Of a DNA stretch of 64,000 bases, positions 1-8,653 are shown one piece after another. Position numbers and translations under genes: made by a program. The notes beneath the pieces are model-generated. The model was not told the origin of the DNA and made no database searches. It worked only from the letters and a program-made list of their open reading frames with translations. The first letter of the stretch is position 1. Each line of letters opens with the position of its first letter. This DNA is from Fulvimonas sp. R45 (GTDB lineage Bacteria > Pseudomonadota > Gammaproteobacteria > Xanthomonadales > Rhodanobacteraceae). The DNA lies in the NCBI RefSeq assembly GCF_030504985.1, contig NZ_JASERU010000004.1, forward strand, positions 230,455-294,454, in the 5' to 3' direction.

Positions 1-1557
1 CTCAACTCCAGCCTCGACGCGCCGGCGCAGCGCGAGGTGGAGCGGCAACTGCTGGCGGGCGAGCTGGACCTGCTCTACGTGGCGCCGGAGCGCCTGCTCA
101 CCGGGCGCTTCCTCGGCCTGCTGGAGCAGACCGGGGCGGCGCTGTTCGCGATCGACGAGGCGCACTGCGTGTCGCAATGGGGCCACGACTTCCGCCCCGA
201 GTACCGCGAACTCACCGTGCTGCACGAGCGCTTCCCGCACGTGCCGCGCATCGCGCTCACCGCCACCGCCGACCCGCGCACGCGCGAGGAGATCGTGGAG
301 CGGCTGGCGCTGGCGGGCGCGCGCCAGTTCGTCTCCAGCTTCGACCGGCCCAACATCCGCTACCGCGTGACGCTGAAGCACAACCCGCGCACGCAGCTGA
401 TGCAGTTCCTCGACGGCCACCGCGGCGAGGCCGGCATCGTGTACGCGCTCAGCCGCAAGAAGGTGGACGACACCGCGGCGTGGCTGGCCGAGGCCGGCAT
501 CGAGGCCTTGCCGTACCACGCGGGCCTGGATGCCGCCACGCGCGCGAGGAACCAGCAGCGCTTCCTGCGCGAGGACGGCGTGGTGATGGTGGCCACGGTG
601 GCCTTCGGCATGGGCATCGACAAGCCCGACGTGCGCTTCGTGGCGCACCTCGACCTGCCGCGCAGCATGGAAGGCTATTACCAGGAGACCGGGCGCGCGG
701 GCCGCGACGGCCTGCCCGCCGAGGCGTGGATGATCTACGGCCTCGCCGACGTGGTGACGATGAGCCAGATGATCGCGCAGTCCGAATCGGCGGACGAGCG
801 CAAGCGCATCGAACGGCAGAAGCTGGAATCGCTGCTGGCCTACGCCGAGGCCACGCGCTGCCGCCGCGAGCTGCTGCTGGGCGCGTTCGGTGAGGATTAC
901 CACGGCCCCTGCGGCCGCTGCGACAACTGCGTGGAGCCGCCGAAGACCTGGGACGCCACCGTGCCCGCGCAGAAGGCGCTGTCGGCGGTGTACCGCAGCG
1001 GCCAGCGCTTCGGCGCCGGCCACGTCATCGACATCCTGCGCGGCGTGGACAACGAGCGCATGGTCCAGCTCGGCCACGACCGGCTCAGCACCTTCGGCAT
1101 CGGCGCCGACATGGACGAGAAAGGGTGGCGTTCGGTGTTCCGCCAGCTGCTCGCCGCGGGCCTGCTCGCCACCGACGCGGAAGGCTACGGCACGCTGCGG
1201 CTCACCGCGGCCAGCCGCGACGTGCTGTTAGGGAAGCAGGACGTGCACCTGCGCGAGGATGCGAAGCCGGTACGCTCCGCGCGGCGGCGGCGCGACAGCC
1301 AGCTGGTCACCGGCGCCAACCTCGGCATCGAGGCCTACGAGCAGCCGCTGTGGGACGCCTTGCGCGCCCTGCGCACGCAGCTGGCGCGCCAGCAGGGCGT
1401 GCCGCCCTACGTGGTGTTCCACGATGCCACCTTGCTGGCGATGCTGCGCGCGATGCCTGCCAACGAGGACGAGCTCGCCCAGGTCAGCGGCGTGGGCGAG
1501 GCCAAGCTCAAGCGCTACGGGCGCGATTTCCTGGCCGTGATCAACGCGGCGGAGTGA
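1..1557 (+). CDS. recQ: ATP-dependent DNA helicase RecQ (5' end outside window)
   Basis: The frame is open from base 1, so the N-terminus, including the Walker A motif, lies upstream of the window. Visible are the DEAH box ([18 protein letters not shown]), motif III (ALTATAD), motifs V and VI ([20 protein letters not shown]), the four-cysteine zinc site of the RecQ-C-terminal domain (CRREL...CGRCDNC), a winged-helix stretch and a terminal HRDC domain ([20 protein letters not shown]). RecQ unwinds DNA 3'-5' in recombination and fork repair in the cytoplasm. This domain order is that of full-length bacterial RecQ (about 600 aa), so roughly 90-100 residues are missing from view. It sits about 100 bp upstream of the antiporter gene on the same strand. 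Confidence 0.97.
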   Translation, partial: LNSSLDAPAQREVERQLLAGELDLLYVAPERLLTGRFLGLLEQTGAALFAIDEAHCVSQWGHDFRPEYRELTVLHERFPHVPRIALTATADPRTREEIVERLALAGARQFVSSFDRPNIRYRVTLKHNPRTQLMQFLDGHRGEAGIVYALSRKKVDDTAAWLAEAGIEALPYHAGLDAATRARNQQRFLREDGVVMVATVAFGMGIDKPDVRFVAHLDLPRSMEGYYQETGRAGRDGLPAEAWMIYGLADVVTMSQMIAQSESADERKRIERQKLESLLAYAEATRCRRELLLGAFGEDYHGPCGRCDNCVEPPKTWDATVPAQKALSAVYRSGQRFGAGHVIDILRGVDNERMVQLGHDRLSTFGIGADMDEKGWRSVFRQLLAAGLLATDAEGYGTLRLTAASRDVLLGKQDVHLREDAKPVRSARRRRDSQLVTGANLGIEAYEQPLWDALRALRTQLARQQGVPPYVVFHDATLLAMLRAMPANEDELAQVSGVGEAKLKRYGRDFLAVINAAE

Positions 1558-1659
1558 GGCGCCCGCGGTGGCGCGCTTGTGCGCGTCACCGGATGTCCTT
1601 ACAACGGTGGTCGCGCCGGCCGGCGCCGCGAGCACGGAAACCGCCACCGAGGACCGCCC

Positions 1660-3369
1660 ATGCACGAAGCACCGCTCATCGCCACCCTCGTCAGCGGCAT
1701 CGTGCTGGCCTTCGTGTTCGCCGCGCTGGCGCACCGGCTGAAGCTGCCCGCGCTGGCTGGCTACCTGCTGGCCGGCGTGGTGGTGGGCCCGTTCACCCCG
1801 GGCTACGTGGCGGACGGCCATATCGCGCACGAGCTGGCCGAGGTCGGCGTGGTGCTGCTGATGTTCGGCGTGGGCCTGCACTTCTCGCTGAAGGACCTGC
1901 TGTCGGTGAAGTCCATCGCGATCCCGGGCGCGCTGGGCCAGATGGCGGTGGCCACCGTGCTGGGCCTGCTGCTGGGCTGGGCGCTGGGCTGGCCGTTCGC
2001 GCAGGGCTTCGTGTTCGGCCTGGCGCTGTCGGTGGCCAGCACGGTGGTGCTGCTGCGCGCGATGGAGGAGCGCCGGCTGATGGAGACCGAGCGCGGCCGC
2101 ATCGCGGTGGGCTGGCTGATCGTGGAGGATCTCGCGATGGTGCTGGCGCTGGTGCTGCTGCCCGCGGTGGGCGGCGCGCTGGCCGCGGGGCAGGGCGTCT
2201 CGTTCGCCGCGCTGGCCGGCACGGTGGGTCTGGCGATCGGCAAGGTGGCGCTGTTCGTGGCCTTGATGCTGCTGGTGGGCAAGCGGCTGATCCCGTGGAT
2301 ACTCGCGCGGGTGGCGATCAGCGGTTCGCGCGAGCTGTTCCGCCTCGCGGTGCTGGCGATCGCGCTGGGGGTGGCGTTCGGCGTGGCCGGCGTGTTCGGC
2401 GTGTCGTTCGAGCTGGGCGCGTTCTTCGCAGGCATGATGATGGGCGAGTCGAAGCTGGCGCACGACGCGGCCGAGGAGACGCTGCCGCTGCGCGATGCGT
2501 TCGCGGTGCTGTTCTTCGTCTCCATCGGCATGCTGTTCAACTACCGCGTGGTGCTGACCGAGCCGCTGGTGGTGCTGGCGGCGCTGGCGATCATCGTGCT
2601 GGGCAAGTCGCTGGCGGCGCTGGGCATCGTGCTCGCGTTCAAGCGGCCACCGCGCACCGCACTCACCATCGCGGTGAGCCTGGCGCAGATCGGCGAGTTC
2701 TCCTTCATCCTGATCGGGGTGGGCGTGGCCCAGCAGATGGTGTCGAAGGAGGCGCAGGACGTGCTGCTGGCCGCGGCGATCGTGTCGATCCTGCTCAACC
2801 CGCTGCTGTTCAAGCTGCTCGACCGGGCCAGGCCGTGGCTGGATGCGCGCGAGGCGGCGCAGGTGGCGGCGGATGCGGTGGCGGTCGTCGCCGACGAACC
2901 CGCCCCCGAGCGCGCCGATGACCTGGCTGGCCACGTCGTGGTGGTGGGCTACGGCCGGGTCGGTCGCCTGCTGTGTGGGGAACTGCTCGGCCGTGGCAGT
3001 CCGCTGCTGGTGATGGAGATGGAAAGCGAGCGCATCGAGGAATTGCGTGCACGAGGCATTCGCACCGTCTCCGGCCATGCCGCGCGCGACGAGGCGCTGG
3101 CCGCCGCCAATCTGGCCCATGCCGCCGCGCTGCTGGTGACCGCGCCGGACGCGTTCGAGGCGGGCGAGATCGTGCGCGTGGCGCGCCAGCTCAATCCGCG
3201 CCTGCTGATTCTGGCGCGCGCCGGCTCCAGCGCCGCCGCCGCGCACCTGCGCGGGCTGGGCGCGGACCTGGTGGTGTCCGGAGAGCACGAGATGGCGCGC
3301 AGCATGCTCGAGCGCCTGGACGCCGTGCCTTCAGGCCATGAACAGGCGGGCTCCGTGGCCGCTCAATAG
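1660..3369 (+). CDS. ybaL: YbaL/Kef-type monovalent cation:proton antiporter (CPA2) with RCK domain
   Basis: A 569-residue inner-membrane protein. The first 390 residues or so form a multi-pass sodium/proton-exchanger domain (LPALAGYLLAGVVVGPFTPGY; ELAEVGVVLLMFGVGLHFS). From about residue 425 follows a TrkA-N/RCK nucleotide-binding domain with the GYGRVG dinucleotide-binding turn. Domain order, length and the opening residues match the YbaL branch of the Kef family (E. coli YbaL, about 560 aa), probably a potassium/proton antiporter; substrate is inferred from family. The ATG is chosen because GAGGA lies 6-7 nt upstream and because the hydrophobic N-terminus starts there; upstream in-frame codons lack these signs. 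The stop overlaps by a few bases the end of a convergent small gene. Confidence 0.9.
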   Translation: MHEAPLIATLVSGIVLAFVFAALAHRLKLPALAGYLLAGVVVGPFTPGYVADGHIAHELAEVGVVLLMFGVGLHFSLKDLLSVKSIAIPGALGQMAVATVLGLLLGWALGWPFAQGFVFGLALSVASTVVLLRAMEERRLMETERGRIAVGWLIVEDLAMVLALVLLPAVGGALAAGQGVSFAALAGTVGLAIGKVALFVALMLLVGKRLIPWILARVAISGSRELFRLAVLAIALGVAFGVAGVFGVSFELGAFFAGMMMGESKLAHDAAEETLPLRDAFAVLFFVSIGMLFNYRVVLTEPLVVLAALAIIVLGKSLAALGIVLAFKRPPRTALTIAVSLAQIGEFSFILIGVGVAQQMVSKEAQDVLLAAAIVSILLNPLLFKLLDRARPWLDAREAAQVAADAVAVVADEPAPERADDLAGHVVVVGYGRVGRLLCGELLGRGSPLLVMEMESERIEELRARGIRTVSGHAARDEALAAANLAHAAALLVTAPDAFEAGEIVRVARQLNPRLLILARAGSSAAAAHLRGLGADLVVSGEHEMARSMLERLDAVPSGHEQAGSVAAQ

Positions 3370-3620
3370 GCCGCGCACCAGCGCGGCAGCAGGACGCGCG
3401 ACACGTGCGCCAGCGGCGCCTCGGCATGGCGGCGCCAGGCGTCCAGCGTCAGCGGCAGGCGCGCCTGCGGCCACGCATGGCGCAGGGCGGCGAGCGCGTC
3501 TTCGGCGGAGTCGTGGCGGCCGCACTCGAGGCGGTCGTGCAGCGCGCGCCAGCGGCGGCCGTGCTGGACGATGCGGAACAATCCGACTTTCGATGGGAAC
3601 ACGTACTGGGTGGTGGGCAT
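3363..3620 (-). CDS. Small conserved-looking protein of unknown function
   Basis: Encodes 85 residues beginning MPTTQYVFPSKVGLF. There is no signal peptide, membrane segment or known motif; the protein is rich in Trp, Arg and His and probably cytoplasmic. I chose the second ATG because the upstream in-frame ATG is followed by GGAGG, which makes a good ribosome-binding site for the downstream ATG (7 nt spacing). The gene converges on the antiporter gene with a 7-bp tail-to-tail overlap. I do not recognise the family. Codon composition resembles the neighbours and the opposite strand has no better candidate. Confidence 0.6.
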   Translation of the reverse strand: MPTTQYVFPSKVGLFRIVQHGRRWRALHDRLECGRHDSAEDALAALRHAWPQARLPLTLDAWRRHAEAPLAHVSRVLLPRWCAAY

Positions 3621-3722
3621 GGCGGCATCCTCCATGAGGGTGGATGCAGCATGCCGCGCGGCGATGACGCGGCCGTTGCCGCGCCGGGTCGGCCCGATGG
3701 CGATGGGGTGGCGTGGCGATGG

Positions 3723-3747
3723 CCCGGAGATCGTGAACAGGCTCTCA
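3723..3747 (-). repeat. Stop-codon-associated repeat, copy 1 (A type)
   Basis: Read on the minus strand, this begins with the TGA stop of the MliC-like gene and runs TGAGAGCCTGTTCA followed by CGATCTCCGGG. It is identical over 25 bp to the copy that begins at the flgL stop, and similarity continues a few bases further (ATCGC). Related B-type copies begin at the TMEM43 and fliK stops. Confidence 0.85.
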
Positions 3748-4071
3748 GCGCGCCCGGCAATCCATGCCGCGGGCCGATGCGATGGTTTCGCCGGATTTCA
3801 GCGGAGCCAGCGTGGCCTGGCGCAGACCCTTCGCCCACCACTGCCAGCCATCGCCGACGTAGCGCGCGCCGTCCGCGGAGATGGCCTGGCGCAGGCGATG
3901 GCTCCGGCCGTCCAGCACCAGCACGGCGCTGTCGCGGTCGGGATAGGCGGCTTGCACCTGGCGACCGTCGCTGCAGGTGTAGGTGACGGTCGGGGTGACG
4001 GACTGGCCCAGGCGGTGGCAGGCGGCCAGCAGCAGGGCGGCGGCGAACGGCAGGGCGCGGCATGCGGTCAT
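3745..4071 (-). CDS. mliC: MliC-family C-type lysozyme inhibitor lipoprotein
   Basis: A 108-residue precursor with a lipoprotein signal peptide (LLLAAC, Cys18). The mature part shows the MliC (DUF833-type) pattern: YTCSDGRQVQAAY, then SADGARY, WWAKG and a C-terminal Cys that can pair with Cys33. MliC proteins sit on the outer membrane facing the periplasm and inhibit C-type lysozyme, which is attributed to the invariant Ser and Lys of the SA.GARY and WW.KG motifs; both are present. The internal ATG is preferred over the longer reading because it begins the signal peptide and has GGAG upstream. The stop codon is the first triplet of a repeat element. Confidence 0.87.
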   Translation of the reverse strand: MTACRALPFAAALLLAACHRLGQSVTPTVTYTCSDGRQVQAAYPDRDSAVLVLDGRSHRLRQAISADGARYVGDGWQWWAKGLRQATLAPLKSGETIASARGMDCRAR

Positions 4072-4164
4072 CGGACAGGCTCCATGCCGGACGGCGGCAG
4101 CATCGCGGCGAGCGCGTGATGCTGGGTCGTCGCGGCCATTGGCGGGATATTGCATCGAGCAATG

Positions 4165-4716
4165 CTACTGCTGCGCGGCGGCCGGCTGGAAAGGCTTGAT
4201 GGCATAGGCGGGCGGCTGGTCGCCCGGGCCGCAGACCTGACCGGCGAAGGCGGCGGACAGCATGCGCCCGTCCACGACCACGCCGAGGTAGGCGGGCGCG
4301 AGGCAGCGCCCATGTTCGTAGACGTCGCCGGAGACCCAGCGCATTGCGCTTTCCACCTGCGCGCCCGGCGCCAGCAGCAATGCCGCCGCCGGCGCCTGTT
4401 CGGGTTGCGCCACGGTGCGCAGCGGCTGGTGCGAGGCGTCCAGGAACACCGCCTCGGGCAGGGCCGGCAGGCTGCAGGGCGAGATGCCCGCGTTGCGCAG
4501 CACCAGCATGGTGCCGGAATGCGACATGCCGTCGAACATGCCGTCGCGCCGGTCGAGTTCGAAGGCGAGCTGGTCGGCGGTGCAGGCAGCGGAAGCGGTG
4601 GAAGGCGCGGCTGGCCCGGCGCCCGTTTGGGGCCCGGGGCCGGATGTCCGGGAGCAGCCTGCCACGGCCAGTGCGAGCCAGAGGGCGGGCGTCGTGAGCG
4701 TGAAGGTTCTGTGCAT
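4165..4716 (-). CDS. Putative DUF4232-like lipoprotein
   Basis: A 183-residue precursor starting MHRTFTLTTPALW, with lipobox LAVAGC and a Gly/Pro/Ala-rich linker followed by a predicted beta domain with four Cys (SAACTADQLAF, GISPCSLP, HGRCLAP, GQVCGP). The pattern of an N-terminal CTADQL segment, then LRNAG..PC.LPA and a C-terminal strand set resembles DUF4232 domains, which are extracytoplasmic and of unknown function. The start is set by the signal peptide; about 94 in-frame codons upstream look non-coding. It lies 93 bp upstream of mliC on the same strand and could be co-transcribed with it. Confidence 0.68.
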   Translation of the reverse strand: MHRTFTLTTPALWLALAVAGCSRTSGPGPQTGAGPAAPSTASAACTADQLAFELDRRDGMFDGMSHSGTMLVLRNAGISPCSLPALPEAVFLDASHQPLRTVAQPEQAPAAALLLAPGAQVESAMRWVSGDVYEHGRCLAPAYLGVVVDGRMLSAAFAGQVCGPGDQPPAYAIKPFQPAAAQQ

Positions 4717-4900
4717 GTCGCGCGGGTTCCATCGGGCCAGCCGGCACTGTAACCGGGCCGATGGGTGAACGCCGCGTGGAGGCAGGCTGGCGGCAGGCTG
4801 TCGCCGGTGCAGCCGCAGGCAGAGTGCAGCCCTGGAGCACACACGGACGCCACGATCCGGTGCTACATTCCGGTGACCATCCAGAGAGGAGGGTTTGCCG

Positions 4901-5353
4901 ATGTCGCGTAGCATGCTTGCAGCAGCAGCTTTGACTTTAGTCCTTGGTTGTACCGCGGCGTGGGCCGCCGAGCCCGTCCAGAGCAACGATCTGGGCAAGG
5001 CCTGGCCGAACGCGCCGGATGTGAGCCGCAGTCCTGATTGGCACGTCTACGTGTTCCAGCGCAACGGGATCCGCTACGTGCAGGTGAACGATCTCAACGG
5101 CAATGTCCGCGGTGCCTTCGGGACTGCGAATGGAACCTACCTGGTGCTTCCCATCGGCAGCGATTCGAGCCGCGTGCTGACACCCACGCAGGGCAATGTG
5201 CCGACCAATGTGGGTGAGACGGTCTACCAGGACAACCAGGTGACGCTCAATGTGGCAACGGACCCGACGACGGGCGCGGCGGCGTTGCTTGCCACCTGTA
5301 CGGATCCGGACGAGTGCGCGGCTCATGTGCAATCGGGTTCGAGTAATCCATGA
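4901..5353 (+). CDS. Small secreted protein of unknown function
   Basis: A 150-residue precursor. The start ATG follows an excellent GAGAGGAGGG ribosome-binding site by 7 nt and opens a signal peptide (MSRSMLAAAALTLVLGCTAAWAA) that probably ends at AWA-A; the Cys at about position 19 might instead be lipidated, although LVLGC is a weak lipobox. The mature part is about 125 residues with two C-terminal cysteines (ATCTDPDEC) likely to form a disulfide, and a beta-rich composition (WHVYVFQRNGIRYVQVNDL). I do not recognise the family. Its last 107 bp are antisense to the end of the MASE1 gene, an unusually long convergent overlap. Confidence 0.75.
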   Translation: MSRSMLAAAALTLVLGCTAAWAAEPVQSNDLGKAWPNAPDVSRSPDWHVYVFQRNGIRYVQVNDLNGNVRGAFGTANGTYLVLPIGSDSSRVLTPTQGNVPTNVGETVYQDNQVTLNVATDPTTGAAALLATCTDPDECAAHVQSGSSNP

Positions 5354-6971
5354 CCGCCAGCGCATCCGTGTCGCGCAGGAAGATGGAGATCCGGTGAGAC
5401 ACCGGGGTGAGGCGCTCGTGCACCTTGCCCCGGAAAGTTCCTGCGCGGTTCCGGATCGAGGATAGCCCGAAGCCGCACACGCCCAGCCGCGAGAGCATCA
5501 GCCGCCGGTCCATCGACGGCCGCTCTCCGGCGGGCGTTCCGTTGCCGAGCGAGCCCGTTTCCAGCACCAGCGCGACCCAGCGCGCGCCGCACCAGGTACC
5601 GGCGCGCAGCGTCAGGCGCAGTTCCACCCATGTCCTGTCCGGCCTTGCGAACTGGTAGGCCACCGTTTCGCAGGCCAATCGGTACACCGCGAGCTGCAGG
5701 TGCGGGCTCAGACGGTCCAGCCCGTCGCCGATCGGCACGAAGCCGTAGTGGATGCCGAGGTCGTCCATCAGTGAATGGATCGGGCCCTCGCGCAGGGTCT
5801 CGAGCATGCCGCGGGTCTGCCAGGCGCGGGGGAACAGGCCATCGACCAGGCGGTGCACCTGGACGTTGCTGCTGATCGATTCACGCCGGTGCAGGTGTTC
5901 CTCCGATTCGCTGAGGAAGTGCCGGAAGCGATCGACCAGCTTCAGGTGCGCATCGAGCAGGCCGCGCCCCATGCTCTCGAACGCGTCAGCGGTCTGGCGC
6001 ATGCGGGCTTCGCTCATGATGTAGCCCTCCTGCGCGAGTTCCAGCGCGCGCAGGGTATCCAGCCGTTCCTCCTCGTCGCGCCGGTGCAGCAGGCTGATGT
6101 GCGCGCCCCACAGCAGCATGCTGGAGACCGCGAAGGCGATGAAGGCCTGCGCCTGCATCGTCGCCGGATCGCGCAACTGCTCGATGGTCAGCGCCACCGC
6201 CACGCTGGAAAGCGTGCCGCTGACCGCCGCGCCCTTCCAGCCGTGGCGGAACGAGAACCACACCACCGGCACGAACAGCGCGATCTGCGCCACCTGATGG
6301 AAATCGCCGACGCTGAGGATCGCCACCCAGCAGAGCAGGGCGGTCAGCGGCAGCAGCAGGCCCAGGCCTTCATGGACCGGCCGGCTCGTGCGCAGCGCGC
6401 CCAGCAGCTTCGGCCATGTCCAGTGCTGGTCCTTGAAGGTCTGCAGGCCGGCGAGCACCAGCGGGGTGACGGTCAGCACGCCGAGGAAATTGCCGAGGAA
6501 ATAGCGCGTCAGTCGCGGCAGGAGACCGGGCGCATCGTATGCCGGCGGCACCCGCATCAGGTAGACGGTGCCGGTGAACAGCACCATCCACAATCCGGAG
6601 ACCACCAGGGTCAGGGCCAGCAGGCGGTTGACATGGATGGCGCGGCCGCGTTGCGTGACGATGGCGCGGTGGCGGTGGAACCAGAACACGACCGGCATCG
6701 CCAGGGCGATCGGCGGAAGCATGTTCAGCACGGTCCAGGCCGGGCCGTAGGTCGAGCCGCACTCGTAGCTGGATACCCCGAGCGACGCGACCTCGCCGAC
6801 CACCAGCGCGGGCCAGTAGCGCACGGGCACCAGCAGCAGGCAGGTGAGGCGCAATCCCGCGGGCAGGAACCACTGCGAGAACGAAAAACCGCGCAGCAGG
6901 GTATAGGCGAGCCCATAGAGGGCCGCCACAGCCAGACTGCGGATGAGATACGGAACGAACCCTTTTCGCAT
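5247..6971 (-). CDS. MASE1-type membrane sensor with degenerate histidine-kinase-like C-terminus
   Basis: A 574-residue protein. About 300 N-terminal residues carry 8 or so hydrophobic segments of MASE1 type (SFSQWFLPAGLRLTCLLLVPVRYWPAL; FLGNFLGVLTVTPLVLA). A helical linker (about 310-390) and a region resembling the DHp/ATPase part of NarX/UhpB-like kinases follow. No phosphoacceptor His of the usual H-E/D-x-x-x type is seen; the N-box position reads CETVAYQF; only a G2-like segment (GFGLSSIRNRAG, about residue 498) is recognisable. It therefore looks like a pseudokinase or a diverged sensor. The start follows GAGG on the minus strand. The last 35 residues are encoded opposite the end of the upstream secreted-protein gene. 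Signal and partner are unknown. Confidence 0.75.
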   Translation of the reverse strand: MRKGFVPYLIRSLAVAALYGLAYTLLRGFSFSQWFLPAGLRLTCLLLVPVRYWPALVVGEVASLGVSSYECGSTYGPAWTVLNMLPPIALAMPVVFWFHRHRAIVTQRGRAIHVNRLLALTLVVSGLWMVLFTGTVYLMRVPPAYDAPGLLPRLTRYFLGNFLGVLTVTPLVLAGLQTFKDQHWTWPKLLGALRTSRPVHEGLGLLLPLTALLCWVAILSVGDFHQVAQIALFVPVVWFSFRHGWKGAAVSGTLSSVAVALTIEQLRDPATMQAQAFIAFAVSSMLLWGAHISLLHRRDEEERLDTLRALELAQEGYIMSEARMRQTADAFESMGRGLLDAHLKLVDRFRHFLSESEEHLHRRESISSNVQVHRLVDGLFPRAWQTRGMLETLREGPIHSLMDDLGIHYGFVPIGDGLDRLSPHLQLAVYRLACETVAYQFARPDRTWVELRLTLRAGTWCGARWVALVLETGSLGNGTPAGERPSMDRRLMLSRLGVCGFGLSSIRNRAGTFRGKVHERLTPVSHRISIFLRDTDALAVMDYSNPIAHEPRTRPDPYRWQATPPRPSSGPLPH

Positions 6972-7130
6972 GCCGGACCTCGTACACAAGGCGGACGATG
7001 ACTTCGATGCCGGAGCGGCTCGATCCGGGCCGCACGGAATGCGCCGCCCCATGATATGCCATTCGTGAGACGCCGGCGTGACGGCGTTCTCACGGGCGCC
7101 TTTCGTCCGGCGGAACGGCTCCCGACAACG

Positions 7131-7155
7131 AAAAGGCCCGCTCGGGGAGCGGGCC
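7131..7155 (-). terminator. Intrinsic terminator downstream of tRNA-Phe
   Basis: On the minus strand a GGCCCGCTC / GAGCGGGCC stem with a 3-nt loop is followed directly by TTTT. It begins 11 nt after the encoded CCA of the tRNA, and would end transcription of the tRNA and any read-through from the ftsY-yggX operon. Confidence 0.85.
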
Positions 7156-7166
7156 TGTCGCGTGCA

Positions 7167-7242
7167 TGGTGGCCGGGGACGGAATCGAACCGCCGACACG
7201 GGGATTTTCAATCCCCTGCTCTACCAACTGAGCTACCCGGCC
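7167..7242 (-). tRNA. tRNA-Phe (GAA)
   Basis: On the minus strand a 76-nt cloverleaf is seen: acceptor 5' GGCCGGG paired with CCCGGCC, D arm GCTCAGTTGGTAGAGC, anticodon arm GGGGATT-GAA-AATCCCC, T arm with GGTTCGATTCC, discriminator A and an encoded CCA. Anticodon GAA reads Phe codons. It lies 72 bp downstream of yggX in the same direction. Confidence 0.97.
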
Positions 7243-7314
7243 GGAAAAACGCGCGGCGCGCAAAGTCGCGCACCGCGTGGGAGCCGCGCATTAAAGCCGA
7301 TGCGCCGGAAGGCG

Positions 7315-7593
7315 TCAAGACTCGGCGTCGGGCGGTACGTAGCCCGGGACGGGGGCGACATCGCCGCCGAACAGGAATTTCTCCATCTCGCCGGCGAGGA
7401 ACTGGCGCGCCTTCGGGTCGAGCGGATTGATCCGGTTCTCGTTGATCAGCATGGTCTGGTGCGCCAGCCATTGCTGCCAGGCGGGCTTGGAGATCCCGGC
7501 ATAGATGCGCTGGCCCAGCGGACCGGGCCAGGGAGCGAAGTCGAGGCCTTCGGCGTCGATGCCGAGCTTGGCGCAGTGGACGGTACGGCTCAT
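7315..7593 (-). CDS. yggX: Fe(2+)-trafficking / oxidative damage protection protein
   Basis: A 92-residue cytoplasmic protein with the full YggX signature: [11 protein letters not shown] with the conserved Cys7, then [29 protein letters not shown] and GEMEKFLFG. YggX proteins protect iron-sulfur proteins from oxidation and may carry Fe(II). The start is fixed by the conserved N-terminus. It lies 13 bp downstream of mutY, the classic arrangement in gammaproteobacteria, which makes sense because MutY is an iron-sulfur enzyme that repairs oxidative damage. Confidence 0.95.
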   Translation of the reverse strand: MSRTVHCAKLGIDAEGLDFAPWPGPLGQRIYAGISKPAWQQWLAHQTMLINENRINPLDPKARQFLAGEMEKFLFGGDVAPVPGYVPPDAES

Positions 7594-7606
7594 CGGTTCG
7601 GGTTCC

Positions 7607-8653
7607 TCACAGGCTCTGCAGCAGGCCGCGCACGGGCGCGGGCAGGCCCAGCGCGGCAAGGTCGCCGGCGTCGCACCAGCGCAGGTCGGGATGATCGGCG
7701 ATGCCGGGCAGCGGCGTCGCGCCGTCGAACAGCAGCGGCTCGACGACGAGGCGGTAATGGCTGAATACGTGCACGAACGGCGCCAGCGCCTGCGCGTCGT
7801 CGATGCGTGCGTGCCGCTGCGCCGCGCGCCAGGCGGCGTCGGTGTCGGCGGCCTCGGGCAGGCTCCAGAGACCGGACCACACGCCTTGCGGACCGCGCCG
7901 TTCCAGCAGCACGCGGCCTCGGCCGTCGCGCAGCAGCAGCAGCACGGTGGCACGCTCGGGCAGGGCCTTGCGCGGCCTGGGGCTGGGCAGTTGCGCGGTG
8001 AGGCCGTCGCGCCGGGCCACGCAGCCCGCGGCCAGCGGGCAGGCCTCGCACGACGGCCGCGAACGCACGCAGACGGTGGCGCCCAGGTCCATGATCGCCT
8101 GGGTGTAGTCGGCCACCCGCGCGGCCGGCGTGTGCGCGTCGGCATGCCGCCACAGCTGCTTCTCCACCGCGCTTTCGCCCGGGTGGCCGTGGATGCCGTG
8201 GTAGCGCGTGAGCACCCGCTTCACGTTGCCGTCGAGGATGGGGAAGCGCAGCCCGTGCGCCTGGGCGAGGATGGCGCCGGCGGTGGAGCGGCCGATGCCG
8301 GGCAGCGCGGACAATGCGTCGAAGTCGTGCGGCAGCTCGCCGCCGTGGCGTTCCACGCACCGCTGCGCGGCGCGGTGCAGGAAGCGCGCGCGGCGGTAGT
8401 AGCCCAGGCCGGACCACAGCGCCAGCACCCGGTCCTCGTCGGCGGCAGCGAGGTCGCGCAGGGTGGGCAGCGCCTCGACGAAGCGGTGGAAGTAGGGGAT
8501 GACCGTGGCGACCTGGGTCTGCTGCAGCATGACCTCGGACAGCCACACGCGATAGGCGTCGCGGCGGCCGTCGGCGGCCGCCTGCTGCCAGGGCAGGTCG
8601 TGGCGGCCATGGTCGTCGTACCAGGCCAGCAGGGCATCGGCGACGGCGCTCAT
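7607..8653 (-). CDS. mutY: Adenine DNA glycosylase MutY
   Basis: A 348-residue base-excision repair enzyme that removes adenine mispaired with 8-oxoguanine. Visible: LPWQQ at 20-24, catalytic Glu40 in [12 protein letters not shown], helix-hairpin-helix [12 protein letters not shown] with catalytic Asp141 (LDGNVKR), and the 4Fe-4S loop Cys195-x6-Cys202-x2-Cys205-x5-Cys211. The C-terminal 110 residues form the Nudix-like 8-oxoG reading domain. The start overlaps the stop of the AsmA-like gene by 4 nt (ATGA), so it is translationally coupled within the ftsY operon. Confidence 0.97.
   Translation of the reverse strand: MSAVADALLAWYDDHGRHDLPWQQAAADGRRDAYRVWLSEVMLQQTQVATVIPYFHRFVEALPTLRDLAAADEDRVLALWSGLGYYRRARFLHRAAQRCVERHGGELPHDFDALSALPGIGRSTAGAILAQAHGLRFPILDGNVKRVLTRYHGIHGHPGESAVEKQLWRHADAHTPAARVADYTQAIMDLGATVCVRSRPSCEACPLAAGCVARRDGLTAQLPSPRPRKALPERATVLLLLRDGRGRVLLERRGPQGVWSGLWSLPEAADTDAAWRAAQRHARIDDAQALAPFVHVFSHYRLVVEPLLFDGATPLPGIADHPDLRWCDAGDLAALGLPAPVRGLLQSL

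Noticed and set aside
1228..3288. Very long minus-strand open frame antisense to recQ and the antiporter gene (and similar frames of several hundred to about 2000 residues opposite flhA, fliR and others).
   Set aside because: His/Arg/Gln-rich composition without domains is the expected shadow of high-GC coding DNA on the opposite strand; the plus-strand genes have full family motifs.
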